A DNA stretch of 64,000 bases from Dorea longicatena (GTDB lineage Bacteria > Bacillota > Clostridia > Lachnospirales > Lachnospiraceae): assembly GCF_025150085.1 (NCBI RefSeq), contig NZ_CP102280.1, forward strand, positions 2,855,964 to 2,919,963, given 5' to 3'. The position numbers and the translations under genes are program-made. Below the pieces are notes generated by a model. That model made no database searches. It saw only the letters and a program-made list of their open reading frames with translations, and was not told where the DNA came from. The first letter of the stretch is position 1. Every line of letters starts with the position of its first letter. Below, piece after piece: positions 1-9,076 of this stretch.

Positions 1-436
1 ATCCAAGACCAAACTCCTCAATAATGCCGTTTCTAAATTCTCTGAGTCTCTGTTTTATATCCGGATCATCTAATTTAATACAGATCTGATTTTTATCAAT
101 ACATCCGGCTAATTTGTCAAATGTAAAACCTGGCAATAATAATCCTGTCCATTTACACCTCATTACCCAAGCTGCACCCATTTCATTTAATGTTGCTACG
201 CTGGAATAATAATTATCCGAAAAGGCGTACACGACGTGAAGGTCGCTCGTCTGAAATTGTTTGGCTAACCAGTCATATATGTTACATCTAACCGGAATAT
301 AACATTGCGGAACGGAAGTACAAGTTATTTGATTCTTATGCACTCCTATTGCTACAAGCAAATCTACAAATGCTTTCATATATTCTGCATCTTTGCTGCT
401 GTGTGAAATGAATAATTTGTGTGGTTTGTTTTTCAT
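1..436 (-). CDS. TIR-domain protein (partial, C-terminus outside window)
   Basis: The ATG at 436 opens a frame that runs off the left edge, giving 145 codons. An SD-like GGAAGG lies just upstream. The start (KLFISHSSKDAEYMKAF) and the later NYYSSVATLNEMGAAW segment are the typical beta-A and catalytic-helix regions of bacterial TIR domains. Glu85 in LNEMGAAW sits where TIR NADases have their catalytic glutamate. Such proteins usually act in anti-phage defence by depleting NAD+ or making cyclic ADP-ribose signals. The missing C-terminal part would show the partner or sensor domain. The gene is AT-rich and lies beside the polysaccharide cluster. Family assignment is confident; the defence role is inferred. 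Confidence 0.75.
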   Translation of the reverse strand, partial: MKNKPHKLFISHSSKDAEYMKAFVDLLVAIGVHKNQITCTSVPQCYIPVRCNIYDWLAKQFQTSDLHVVYAFSDNYYSSVATLNEMGAAWVMRCKWTGLLLPGFTFDKLAGCIDKNQICIKLDDPDIKQRLREFRNGIIEEFGLG

Positions 437-658
437 CTTTTTGTACCTTCCTTTCGGGATTTTATTGTCTTTGCTTCATATTTTTCCTATGGTATGTTGT
501 ATATATTTTTGTATCTATTCTTTTTCTCTTCAATGTTGGATTAATACTTTTTTCAATAATCCACATTTCCGTAGCTTTAAGAAATACTTATCCACATTCC
601 ATTCAAAGTTTTCGCTATATTTTCAATAGCTTCGATGTCTTTCATTTTCAATATTATT

Positions 659-2200
659 TCACGATTTTTTAATTATCAAATTTATTATATTTTTAATAAT
701 CTTTCTTAATGTAATAAATTCTTCTGATTTTCTAAAAAATATATAAAAAACTAAATTCGTAACTACACTACACAATACTATTTCTTCCATTACACGTGCT
801 AGAATTCCACCTTTAATAAGTTTAAATGAAAGCCAACATCCACCCGCAGATATTAATAACACAATAATAAAATAAATATACTTTTTTAAATACTGTAATG
901 GTGATTTATGAAATCCATGAATAAATATTGCATACGGATCATACCATAAATTTGTCATAGCTCGCGCTATAAATGTGGCAAATAAAATTCCAAACAATCC
1001 CCAATAGTGTCCTAATACTATTGAGAAAATAATATTAAGCACTCCTGTAATAATCTGCAAAAATCTTCCATATCTAAATAAGCCCATTGTATGTTTATAC
1101 GTCCATACGGCATTCATCATCCCTACAGTATAAAAATTTAATGCTAATACAAATGGAATTTCTTTTGACAAAACGTATTTCTCGCCAAAGCACAATCTTA
1201 CAACATCTGAAGAACAAAAAATAATTCCTAATGTCGCCCAGCCAAAAATCCAGAAATTCATTAAATTCATGAAGCTGAACATCTCATATTTTTTTTTCTC
1301 CGTTTCAGTTGCATTATGGTTTCCAATACTTGCAGTTAAACTATTAAAAATTTGACCTAATAAGGAATTTATTGTATTTGTTAACAATGTGTAATTTGAT
1401 GCGACTCCAGTTGTAGCCAATCCCTTAAAAAAAGTAATTAATATATTATCAGTGCTATTAACTAATAATCCAGAAATCTTGTAATATGTAAGATCCTTTA
1501 TATTTTTAAATAATGCCTTTTTTTCATCAACTGGCAACGGTTCAATATCTTTTGACATAATACATGGGAAACGCTTTGTTGCTATATGCGACACCCCAAA
1601 ATTGTATGCCAATGTTCCTATCGTCTGAATAGTAAGATACACCAAATAATTATGCGTCGCTAATAATGCCACCATTTGCAAAATGCTTTGTAAAATAGTT
1701 ACTATATAATTCGTTGCAACCACAATATAATTTTGTTGAGCAGCTATTAGCAACGAACTTCTATAACTATAGAAATATGTTATTACTGTGTTGAACAAAT
1801 TAAAAATATACAATAAATAAATACTTTCAGAAATATTTGGCTGTTCCGTAATAATTATATTTAAAAACGGCATTAGACATATTCCTATTATCCCAATAAC
1901 ACAACCTATAACTTTATATGCCGTTCCATATACCTTTACCAATGATGCTATTTTTCTTTCATCATTTTCTGCTAATGGTTTATACAGTGCATAAACTATT
2001 GCACCGCCTATTCCTAGCTCTGCCAAAGAAAGCATTGTAAGAATATTTGTAAACAACCCGTTTACTCCTAAATAATCCGCTGCCAAACACTTTACAAACA
2101 CCATTCTGCATATAAAACCAAGAATAGTATTTACAATATATCCCCCAACTCCTGCTATTATATTTAGTATCGAATATTCTGTACGTGAACGACTATCCAT
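659..2200 (-). CDS. Wzx-like polysaccharide flippase (MATE/MOP superfamily)
   Basis: This 513-residue protein is hydrophobic throughout, with about 12-14 predicted membrane segments. Its N-terminal pattern (RTEYSILNIIAGVGGYIVNTILGF, then FVKCLAADYLGVNGLFTNIL) is that of Firmicutes oligosaccharide flippases. Such proteins move undecaprenyl-linked repeat units across the membrane before polymerisation. It is the last gene of the minus-strand exopolysaccharide operon, 27 nt after a glycosyltransferase, and would export the unit built by its upstream neighbours. The length is normal and the ATG start is well placed. The substrate cannot be read from sequence. Confidence 0.85.
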   Translation of the reverse strand: MDSRSRTEYSILNIIAGVGGYIVNTILGFICRMVFVKCLAADYLGVNGLFTNILTMLSLAELGIGGAIVYALYKPLAENDERKIASLVKVYGTAYKVIGCVIGIIGICLMPFLNIIITEQPNISESIYLLYIFNLFNTVITYFYSYRSSLLIAAQQNYIVVATNYIVTILQSILQMVALLATHNYLVYLTIQTIGTLAYNFGVSHIATKRFPCIMSKDIEPLPVDEKKALFKNIKDLTYYKISGLLVNSTDNILITFFKGLATTGVASNYTLLTNTINSLLGQIFNSLTASIGNHNATETEKKKYEMFSFMNLMNFWIFGWATLGIIFCSSDVVRLCFGEKYVLSKEIPFVLALNFYTVGMMNAVWTYKHTMGLFRYGRFLQIITGVLNIIFSIVLGHYWGLFGILFATFIARAMTNLWYDPYAIFIHGFHKSPLQYLKKYIYFIIVLLISAGGCWLSFKLIKGGILARVMEEIVLCSVVTNLVFYIFFRKSEEFITLRKIIKNIINLIIKKS

Positions 2201-2227
2201 ATTTTACCATCCTATTCCTAGTTGTCT

Positions 2228-3328
2228 TTAATTAAAAAGGTACCATTTATTCATAAGCAATTCATAAGATACAAAACTACTTTTCTCTAAAGACAATAAC
2301 AATTTTTCCCATTTTCTTCCTAGTTTTGTCGCTTGTCCATTAAAATAATTATTAATCATCTCTTTTTCAATTATAAAAATAGCCTTTTTTATTTCTAAAG
2401 GTACGTTTTGCGTTCTTATCCAATTCAATCTAACCTGTTCTATAAAGTCGTCTATACTTGGCTTATATCCTCTTTTTACTGCTTCTTCAAAACAACTTTG
2501 GGTTATATATAACGTATCCATAACCTCTTTTTTCTTTACTGTATTTGCAGATATTCCTTTTGGATTATTTCGATAATAATAAACAATATTGGGAATTTTT
2601 ATAATCTTCCGGCTTCCTGGAATTAATAAGGTACTTATTATTGTATCTTCATATAAATATCCCTTTGGAAAACATAAATCCACCCATTTTTCTGCTTTTA
2701 TAATTTTTCCCCACGGATAACCATTTAACCTTGTTGACTTTGTTTTACAAATAAGATCTTTATGTATATCAGGTTTTATATTGTTATCAAATTCTATATA
2801 TTCCCCTTCAACAATATCTGCATCTGTTTCAACACTTTTTCTCATCAAAACTTCAATCGCATTATCCATTAACATATCATCTGCATCTACAAACAATACA
2901 CATTTACCTCGAATGTATTTCAATGCAATGTTTCTTGCCTCGGCCACACCTTCATTCTTTTTATTTATAATATACACATTTTCTTTTTTTGCATATTTAT
3001 TTAAAATATTGGCCGATTCATCTGTTGATCCATCATTAACAAACACGACGCAATATGAATACCCCGTTTCCTGTACAAGCAACGATTTTATACAATCTTC
3101 CAAATATTCTGCAGCATTATATACTGGTACTATAATCATTAAATCATATTCGGGGTTAATTTCTATATCTTGCTTAAAACGGGGTGTGTGTTGATAATAA
3201 AAATCATGGATATCCTTTTGTGATTCTTTAATAGATTTTCTTTCCTTATATTTAAGACTCTTTTTATACTTTATATTAATAATTTTTTTATAAATATATC
3301 TCTTCACCATTGATACCTCTATTATCAA
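2228..3328 (-). CDS. GT2 family glycosyltransferase with basic N-terminal extension
   Basis: The 366-residue protein has a GT-A fold domain starting near residue 62 (DLMIIVPVYNAAEYLEDCI), the nucleotide-binding VNDGSTDES stretch and a DAD metal motif at 148-150. About 60 basic residues precede the domain and could hold it at the membrane. It should transfer one sugar to the lipid-linked repeat. The start is ambiguous: TTG at 3328 follows a GGGGGG site and overlaps the upstream stop by 4 nt, while ATG at 3310 has its own GAGG. Overlap with the upstream gene suggests translational coupling. Confidence 0.85.
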   Translation of the reverse strand: MIIEVSMVKRYIYKKIINIKYKKSLKYKERKSIKESQKDIHDFYYQHTPRFKQDIEINPEYDLMIIVPVYNAAEYLEDCIKSLLVQETGYSYCVVFVNDGSTDESANILNKYAKKENVYIINKKNEGVAEARNIALKYIRGKCVLFVDADDMLMDNAIEVLMRKSVETDADIVEGEYIEFDNNIKPDIHKDLICKTKSTRLNGYPWGKIIKAEKWVDLCFPKGYLYEDTIISTLLIPGSRKIIKIPNIVYYYRNNPKGISANTVKKKEVMDTLYITQSCFEEAVKRGYKPSIDDFIEQVRLNWIRTQNVPLEIKKAIFIIEKEMINNYFNGQATKLGRKWEKLLLSLEKSSFVSYELLMNKWYLFN

Positions 3329-5154
3329 AATTTCCCCCCTTTAAATTGATTTTTCCATTTTTCAATTTCGTCCCATGGCATTTGTATATCTGTTTCAAAG
3401 TTTGACTCAATTTTTTCTTTAAGTAAATTTCCAATATTCTCTCTCAAAACAATCGGAAGTCCTGTGTCATTTGCAATATTTTTTGCTCTATTATCTATAG
3501 CAATAACAATTGTTCGATGCCTTTTTCCAATCGCTCTTATCCCAGCATGAAGTCTTGTGCCCACATAATCAATTTCTTTATGTTCTAGCAAAGAATCATA
3601 ATTTTCAAGACCAAATGGAATCTTTACAATCTTAGAATCAATTCTCAATTCTTTATAATATTCTTCGTCTTCTATCCCTTGTGGCCAAAGATAAATCTTT
3701 TTATAACAAAGTAGAAGTATATCCAATAATTTTTGATCATTCTCTAAATCTCTATCATAATCAGTGAGTGTACATATTACTTCTTGTGCTTTTCTTTTTG
3801 GTATGTCTTGACATAACTCTTTTGTTATTCCCCACATTGTAGGACATCCTGTATTTATAACATTTGTTATCCCCATACTATTAAGCATTTGTTCCGAAAA
3901 ACTATCTCTAACCGAATGAATATATTTCTTATGCAAAATAGTATGTAACAACATCTTTGTATAATAATCGTACTCTTGATTATTGCACTCAAATCCTACC
4001 CCCATAAGAATTGTATTATTATAAATTCGTACTTTTTTCTCCATTCTCCACAATCCATATGTCCGCATATGACCGGATAATGCATTTGTTCCACACAAAA
4101 CTTTTATAGTCGCACCAGATAATTCACGAATTTCTTTATTCATCAATTTTCGATGTGTTGGCACATAAATTATATTTTCTTTTTTTGTTAACGGAAAATA
4201 TTTTTTACAATTTTCTACAATTATTTGATCTCCAGTATTGTCTCCATCATATGAAGGATCTAATAATACTATTTTTTTCTTATCACTCTTAAAAAAACTC
4301 GCCAAGATAAGTTCTTTATAATCTGGTACGACCTCTACTATCTTTATAATCCTCTTTTTCAACTTTTCTTTAGCCCTTAGTGGTAATTTAGTAAACATTT
4401 TTAATCCTGCATATTTTTGTAAAACACTTTCTATATAAAGGAATTTGTTTGTTCCACCCTTTCCCATCACTCTTTCTAATTTTTGCCTTCGTTTTATCTC
4501 TTTTTTAATTTTTTCATCTAACCAAGAAGCAGTAAAATGATGAATTGAAACTGTTCTATTCGATTCATGTATTTTCCCTGTTCTAAAATTTTTGGGACAT
4601 AAAACGTCTGAAGCATATATCTTCATACTTCGTAAGTTTTGATCTTTATTTTCTTGTAACAATCCATACTCTTTTAATATTTGAGTCGTATAATGTGGCG
4701 ATGCCAACATATTTAAAGTTCCATCTTCTTTATAAAAAGAAATATGTTCATACAAATCTCTCGCTTTTTTTATGATTTCATGATGAGGAACAGCTCCAAA
4801 CCCCTGTCCGCAATTTACATAATATGTTTTTTCTCCTGTCTCTTCAAATCCCATAAATGCTTCTTGATCTAATAATTCATCAAAACTACGAATTATCTCT
4901 ACATCCGTATCTAGATATATTCCTCCATACTCATATATAATATCTAGCCTTGCATAATCCGGAACAAATCCCCATTTTTTTGCTTCATACGCTTGCTTCA
5001 TATATTTATTTTTTGTAAAATCATAATTCGATTCATTCCACTCTCGAATTTCATAATCTGGGCAAAATTTTTTCCAGCTTTCTATACAATATAATACAGA
5101 CTTAGGTTTAGGAGCGTTTCCAACCCAACAGTAATGAATAATCTTAGGAATCAT
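3325..5154 (-). CDS. Bifunctional GT32-type glycosyltransferase / polysaccharide pyruvyl transferase fusion
   Basis: Two domains lie in one 609-residue chain. Residues 1 to about 215 match the GT32 sugar-binding family: PKIIHYCWVG at the start, then GGIYLDTDVE with the DXD motif at 82-84. After a basic linker, residues 293 to about 600 look like a polysaccharide pyruvyl transferase (VLLDPSYDGDNTGDQIIVEN near the start, VGTRLHAGIRAIG near the end). The expected result is addition of a sugar and then a ketal pyruvate on the same or a neighbouring residue, which would make the polymer acidic. The gene overlaps the upstream DUF1919 gene by an ATGA junction. The fusion is seen directly; the linkage is inferred. 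Confidence 0.8.
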   Translation of the reverse strand: MIPKIIHYCWVGNAPKPKSVLYCIESWKKFCPDYEIREWNESNYDFTKNKYMKQAYEAKKWGFVPDYARLDIIYEYGGIYLDTDVEIIRSFDELLDQEAFMGFEETGEKTYYVNCGQGFGAVPHHEIIKKARDLYEHISFYKEDGTLNMLASPHYTTQILKEYGLLQENKDQNLRSMKIYASDVLCPKNFRTGKIHESNRTVSIHHFTASWLDEKIKKEIKRRQKLERVMGKGGTNKFLYIESVLQKYAGLKMFTKLPLRAKEKLKKRIIKIVEVVPDYKELILASFFKSDKKKIVLLDPSYDGDNTGDQIIVENCKKYFPLTKKENIIYVPTHRKLMNKEIRELSGATIKVLCGTNALSGHMRTYGLWRMEKKVRIYNNTILMGVGFECNNQEYDYYTKMLLHTILHKKYIHSVRDSFSEQMLNSMGITNVINTGCPTMWGITKELCQDIPKRKAQEVICTLTDYDRDLENDQKLLDILLLCYKKIYLWPQGIEDEEYYKELRIDSKIVKIPFGLENYDSLLEHKEIDYVGTRLHAGIRAIGKRHRTIVIAIDNRAKNIANDTGLPIVLRENIGNLLKEKIESNFETDIQMPWDEIEKWKNQFKGGKF

Positions 5155-5780
5155 ATCTTCCCCTTTCTTTTAATACCTTCACCGTTTAAAAAGGCTATAT
5201 AGTCAAACTCATCTAAATATCTTCTCACTAGGAATTGTTTTTTGAAATATAAAAGCACACCAACACCATCTTTGTTCTCAAATCCAGGAATATAATAAGC
5301 AGATTTTATTTCTGGATACTGCTTATGTGTAAAAATCACTTTATTCTTATATGGCAATTTATCAAATTGCTGCATACTTTCATAGGTACAATTATCACCA
5401 TCTATGCCCAATATAAACAAATTATCCCAATTGATTCTTTTTTTGCGCTCATCCCACTTAGCTACCGCCTCGTCAAAAGTTTTATAATGATTAAATCGGA
5501 TTTCAATATCCCCTAGCTTTCCTGTTGGGAAATCAAATTTCTCATCATTATACGGTAAGATTGGTTGTTCCATATACCATTTTAGATTTTCTAACATTTT
5601 CACATAATCATTCATTTCGAAGCTCAAATTAATTGTCGGCGTTCTAAATTGAAGCCCCATATCATAATATATAAACTCTCCATTGCAATTTGAAGCAATA
5701 ATTGTCGGCATTTTATTTTTCAATCTTCTTTTTTTTAATTCTTTGTATATTCTCCATTCAATTCTTTGTAATAAATTCAT
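5151..5780 (-). CDS. DUF1919 exopolysaccharide biosynthesis protein
   Basis: The 209-residue protein reads as a DUF1919 member: TIIASNCNGEFIYYDMGLQFRTPTINL near the N-terminus and KVIFTHKQYP with a downstream YYIPGFE near the end. The family occurs almost only in capsule and exopolysaccharide loci, and its chemistry is not established. It overlaps the GT32-pyruvyl transferase gene by 4 nt (ATGA), so the two proteins are probably made in equal amounts and may act on the same sugar. Length is typical, and no membrane segment or signal peptide is visible. Confidence 0.75.
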   Translation of the reverse strand: MNLLQRIEWRIYKELKKRRLKNKMPTIIASNCNGEFIYYDMGLQFRTPTINLSFEMNDYVKMLENLKWYMEQPILPYNDEKFDFPTGKLGDIEIRFNHYKTFDEAVAKWDERKKRINWDNLFILGIDGDNCTYESMQQFDKLPYKNKVIFTHKQYPEIKSAYYIPGFENKDGVGVLLYFKKQFLVRRYLDEFDYIAFLNGEGIKRKGKI

Positions 5781-5792
5781 TTTTACTACCTT

Positions 5793-6734
5793 CTAGTATA
5801 ATTTTGAGTGTATTCCTGGGAAATATCTCAATAATACTATCCTAACAATTTGTTTTATGTTAAATCTTGCTTTTTTATAATCAATTTGATTATACACCTG
5901 CCTATAGTATTCTCTTACCTTATGAAAATCATCTTTATTTAATTTATGATCTATATTTTTTTCAGCATTTGCTAACGCTGCATATAAGCTTAAGAATGCT
6001 TCATCCCCATATGGCTGTATATCTCTTTTGATTAAGAAATCCGCTCTCATATAAACAGCCTCAATAAAATCAAAATATCTATTTGAAAACTGCGAACGTC
6101 CTAAAATACTCCCTTTTCTGGATAGATACCAATATCCTGTTTTTCCTGTCAATACTACTTTATCAGCTTTATACAATAATTCATGATACACATACGTGTC
6201 TTCATAAAATTTTCCATATGGAAATGAGATATTTGCAAACAACTTTGCATCAAATAATTTATTACATACCGATGGCTGATTTAATGTATCAAACCTTCTT
6301 ATCCCTTCCAACACTTCTTGATTATCTGTTGGATTATAAAATTCTTCTGTACACCCATCATCATAAAAACGCATAATATTACATATCGCTATTTCACTAT
6401 GAGAAATAAGTATCGCTTGCATCATTTGTTCTAATGCTGTTCTCTCAAGGTAATCATCACTATCTATAAATGAAAGATATTTGCCAGTTGAAACCTGAAT
6501 TCCTGCATTACGAGCATCTGACAACCCTCCATTTGTCTTATGTATAACTTTTATTCGATAATCTTGTTTCTTCAATTCATCGCAAAGAAATCCTGATTTA
6601 TCTGTCGATCCATCGTCCACTAGTATAACTTCCAAATTTTTGTACGTTTGCTCTATAATGCTTTTTACACATTTTTCTAAATAATTTTCAACATTGAACA
6701 CTGGTACAATTACTGAAATTTTATTTGCTTTCAT
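5793..6734 (-). CDS. GT2 family glycosyltransferase
   Basis: At 313 residues this is a single GT-A domain. It has ISVIVPVFNVENYLEKCV at the start, VDDGSTDKSG for UDP-sugar binding, NGGLSDARNAG, and SFIDSDDYLE with the metal-binding acidic motif near residues 91-95. It belongs to the same branch as the next two upstream GT2 genes. The three may have arisen by duplication and then diverged in acceptor. It acts on the cytoplasmic side on undecaprenyl-linked intermediates. Donor and linkage cannot be predicted. Confidence 0.87.
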   Translation of the reverse strand: MKANKISVIVPVFNVENYLEKCVKSIIEQTYKNLEVILVDDGSTDKSGFLCDELKKQDYRIKVIHKTNGGLSDARNAGIQVSTGKYLSFIDSDDYLERTALEQMMQAILISHSEIAICNIMRFYDDGCTEEFYNPTDNQEVLEGIRRFDTLNQPSVCNKLFDAKLFANISFPYGKFYEDTYVYHELLYKADKVVLTGKTGYWYLSRKGSILGRSQFSNRYFDFIEAVYMRADFLIKRDIQPYGDEAFLSLYAALANAEKNIDHKLNKDDFHKVREYYRQVYNQIDYKKARFNIKQIVRIVLLRYFPGIHSKLY

Positions 6735-6764
6735 ATACTAATCCTCTCATATTTTAGCTAAGAG

Positions 6765-7736
6765 CTATAGGCCTATTTTTAAGAGGTTTCTTATTCTACA
6801 CGTAAATGCTAAAGATATCTCCGCCATAGATACCCATATTTCTTGTTTTTCATGAATTCCTCTAAATTTTCTCTTTTTAAACTCATTTTCTCTTAATACT
6901 TTTTTACTATATTCAAGTACTTTTTGCACATCATCCTTAGTTCCTGTCCTATAAACTCTCTGAATCTGGTAAATACACGACATCACCAAACAATCATAAC
7001 TCATTAAAGTGAGTCTTGGAAATTTTTCTTTAATGTATTGATGACGGTATCCTTTGGCTTCTATCGCTTGAATCCTATTCTCTGGTTTTAGCATGTGCAT
7101 TACAGAGTTGTCCTGTTGTCTATATGCATATAATTTTTCATTACAATGAACTAATTGTTTTGCTCTTCCTATTACCTTATACATCCAAAATTCATCATCA
7201 ATCTTTTTTCCTTCTGGAAAATACACATTTTTGATACAACTTCGACGGTATAATTTATTCCAAATAAGCTGACGAAAATAATGATCAGCAATATGTTCTC
7301 TCATTGCTTCTTCTGAAGAAAAAACTCTAGCCTGTACACTCTTTTCGTCTATAAATAATACATCATCTTCTTCAACAGAAATAAATTCACACTCCACAAT
7401 ATCTATGTCTTCTTCAAAATAGCTTAGTAAATTTTTAAACATATTTACCGACAAGTAATCGTCACTATCTACAAATGAAATGAACTCCCCCTGTGCCAGT
7501 TTAAGCGCTACATTTCTTGCTGCTCCAGCACCCGCATTTTTTTGATGAACTACCCTTATCCTAGAATCTAATGTTGCCCACTTATCACAAATAAGCCCAC
7601 TTTTATCTGGTGAGCCATCATCTACTAGTATAATTTCTAAATTAGAATATGTTTGTGAAACTATACTTTTTATGCATTTATCCAAATATTTTTCAACTTT
7701 ATATACCGGTATAATTATACTAATCATTGTATTCAT
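6765..7736 (-). CDS. GT2 family glycosyltransferase
   Basis: The 323-residue protein carries MISIIIPVYKVEKYLDKCI, VDDGSPDKSG, NAGAGAARNVAL and SFVDSDDYLS, the ordered motifs of GT2 enzymes. The C-terminal third is not conserved, as is usual where acceptors differ. It lies 30 nt upstream of the next GT2 gene in the operon. Upstream it is separated from the following gene by 337 nt that look like decayed coding sequence, the only large gap in this operon. Sugar specificity is unknown. Confidence 0.87.
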   Translation of the reverse strand: MNTMISIIIPVYKVEKYLDKCIKSIVSQTYSNLEIILVDDGSPDKSGLICDKWATLDSRIRVVHQKNAGAGAARNVALKLAQGEFISFVDSDDYLSVNMFKNLLSYFEEDIDIVECEFISVEEDDVLFIDEKSVQARVFSSEEAMREHIADHYFRQLIWNKLYRRSCIKNVYFPEGKKIDDEFWMYKVIGRAKQLVHCNEKLYAYRQQDNSVMHMLKPENRIQAIEAKGYRHQYIKEKFPRLTLMSYDCLVMSCIYQIQRVYRTGTKDDVQKVLEYSKKVLRENEFKKRKFRGIHEKQEIWVSMAEISLAFTCRIRNLLKIGL

Positions 7737-8073
7737 TCTGTTTGACTTCCTTTAATCTAACGAATGTTTTTCGAACTTTCTCTCAGAGATTACCTAAGCA
7801 ACTTTCTTGCCTTTATTTTAATAGTGCAAACCAATTCTGAGTTTTCACAGTATTCTTCTTTTAATCAAATCCTCGAATATATTATTGTTCCACATTTAAT
7901 TTTCTCTGATTTTAACACTTGTCCAGCTTTTCTAGCCGCATCTCGATATACATCTTCATTTTTGCCAATAATCCTAGCATTATATCTTCTAGACCTCCTG
8001 GCAATCGAACCGTTATTCTTATTAACACTTCACAATCATGATTTTCACTGCTTGTATACATGCTATACTTTTC
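7737..8073 (-). pseudogene. Gap in operon holding an eroded, unidentified coding remnant
   Basis: This 337-nt stretch separates two otherwise closely spaced glycosyltransferase genes. On the minus strand one frame stays open for about 55 codons (roughly 7870-8035; it includes NARIIGKNEDVYRDAARKAG) before a stop. It has no start or ribosome-binding site. Other frames carry many stops. I could not assign the fragment to a family. The likeliest reading is a former operon gene lost by deletion. An opposite-strand frame across 7764-8288 is hydrophobic noise. Confidence 0.35.
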
Positions 8074-9063
8074 TTAAACATATTTATTTTTCAACAAAAT
8101 TTTTGCATATATCCTATATAAGATCGGATACATTATTGGTACCTCACATATTAAATGTGCTAATAATTGTTGTTTCCTACTTAACAGGTAAAACCATTCC
8201 TTTTTTTCACAGATTAATTTTCTTATTTCATTTTTTTCTGATTTATATTTATTTTTCTTTTCTAAAACAATACTGTTATATACATTAATACATGTTCTAA
8301 TATAGGCTTTTTGTGTCGGTAAAAACATTTCTTCTTTTGCTAGTGTTAAAATAATTTTCTTTACTCTAATCGGATCAAAAATCCTATGTTCATTTAACTT
8401 TTCTCTAGATGCCGATGTGCTTCTTACAATATAATGATACAAGCATCTATCTTCAAATATTGATACTTTTGCATTTAAAAACAAAAGATAGTTCATTAAT
8501 AAATCTTCATTAATTTTAATATCTTCATTCATTACCGTCGAATGTAACAAGCTGTGGAACAAGTTTTTATGAAAGAGCTTGTTACACAGGCCCGGTTCGA
8601 CAAGCGAACCGTCCAACAGATCTTTTAGACCTGTTGTCCTGTCTTGTTGTACAAGACAGCCTGTGTTATGAAAATAATTCACTCTTCCATCTTCAAAAAT
8701 CATTTGATATCCGCAGTGTGATATATCCGCATTATATCTCTTTGCATTATTTAACAGGATTTCGTACATATCTGATTCTATTTCATCATCGCCATCTACA
8801 AACCCTATCCATTCTCCCGTAGAACGCCTAACCCCTTTTAATCGGGCACTTGTAACACCACCATTTTCTTGATGTATTGGAATTACTCTATTGTCCTTAT
8901 CTGCAATTTTTTGAATTATCTTCCAGCTTTCATCACTTGATCCATCATCAACTATTATTACCTCTATATTGGTATATGTTTGCTTTAACACACTTTCAGC
9001 AGTTCTTTTTATGTACTTTTCCAAATTATAAACTGGTATTATTATTGAAATCTTTTCATTCAT
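8074..9063 (-). CDS. GT2 family glycosyltransferase
   Basis: The 329-residue protein shows KISIIIPVYNLEKYIKRTA, VDDGSSDESW, NGGVTSARLKGV and GFVDGDDEIE, the last being the acidic metal-binding site with Gly in place of Ser. The first 110 residues form the donor-binding half; the rest is variable. It starts 13 nt after the stop of the upstream GT4 gene, so translation is probably coupled. It should add one residue of the polysaccharide repeat unit at the inner face of the membrane. Confidence 0.87.
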   Translation of the reverse strand: MNEKISIIIPVYNLEKYIKRTAESVLKQTYTNIEVIIVDDGSSDESWKIIQKIADKDNRVIPIHQENGGVTSARLKGVRRSTGEWIGFVDGDDEIESDMYEILLNNAKRYNADISHCGYQMIFEDGRVNYFHNTGCLVQQDRTTGLKDLLDGSLVEPGLCNKLFHKNLFHSLLHSTVMNEDIKINEDLLMNYLLFLNAKVSIFEDRCLYHYIVRSTSASREKLNEHRIFDPIRVKKIILTLAKEEMFLPTQKAYIRTCINVYNSIVLEKKNKYKSEKNEIRKLICEKKEWFYLLSRKQQLLAHLICEVPIMYPILYRIYAKILLKNKYV

Positions 9064-9076
9064 ATTATTACATTTC

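Noticed and set aside
7764-8288. Plus-strand frame of 174 codons with many hydrophobic residues
   Set aside because: It overlaps the 3' part of a clear GT2 gene on the other strand, has no ribosome-binding site and shows the Phe/Leu/Tyr-rich composition of an antisense reading of AT-rich coding DNA.
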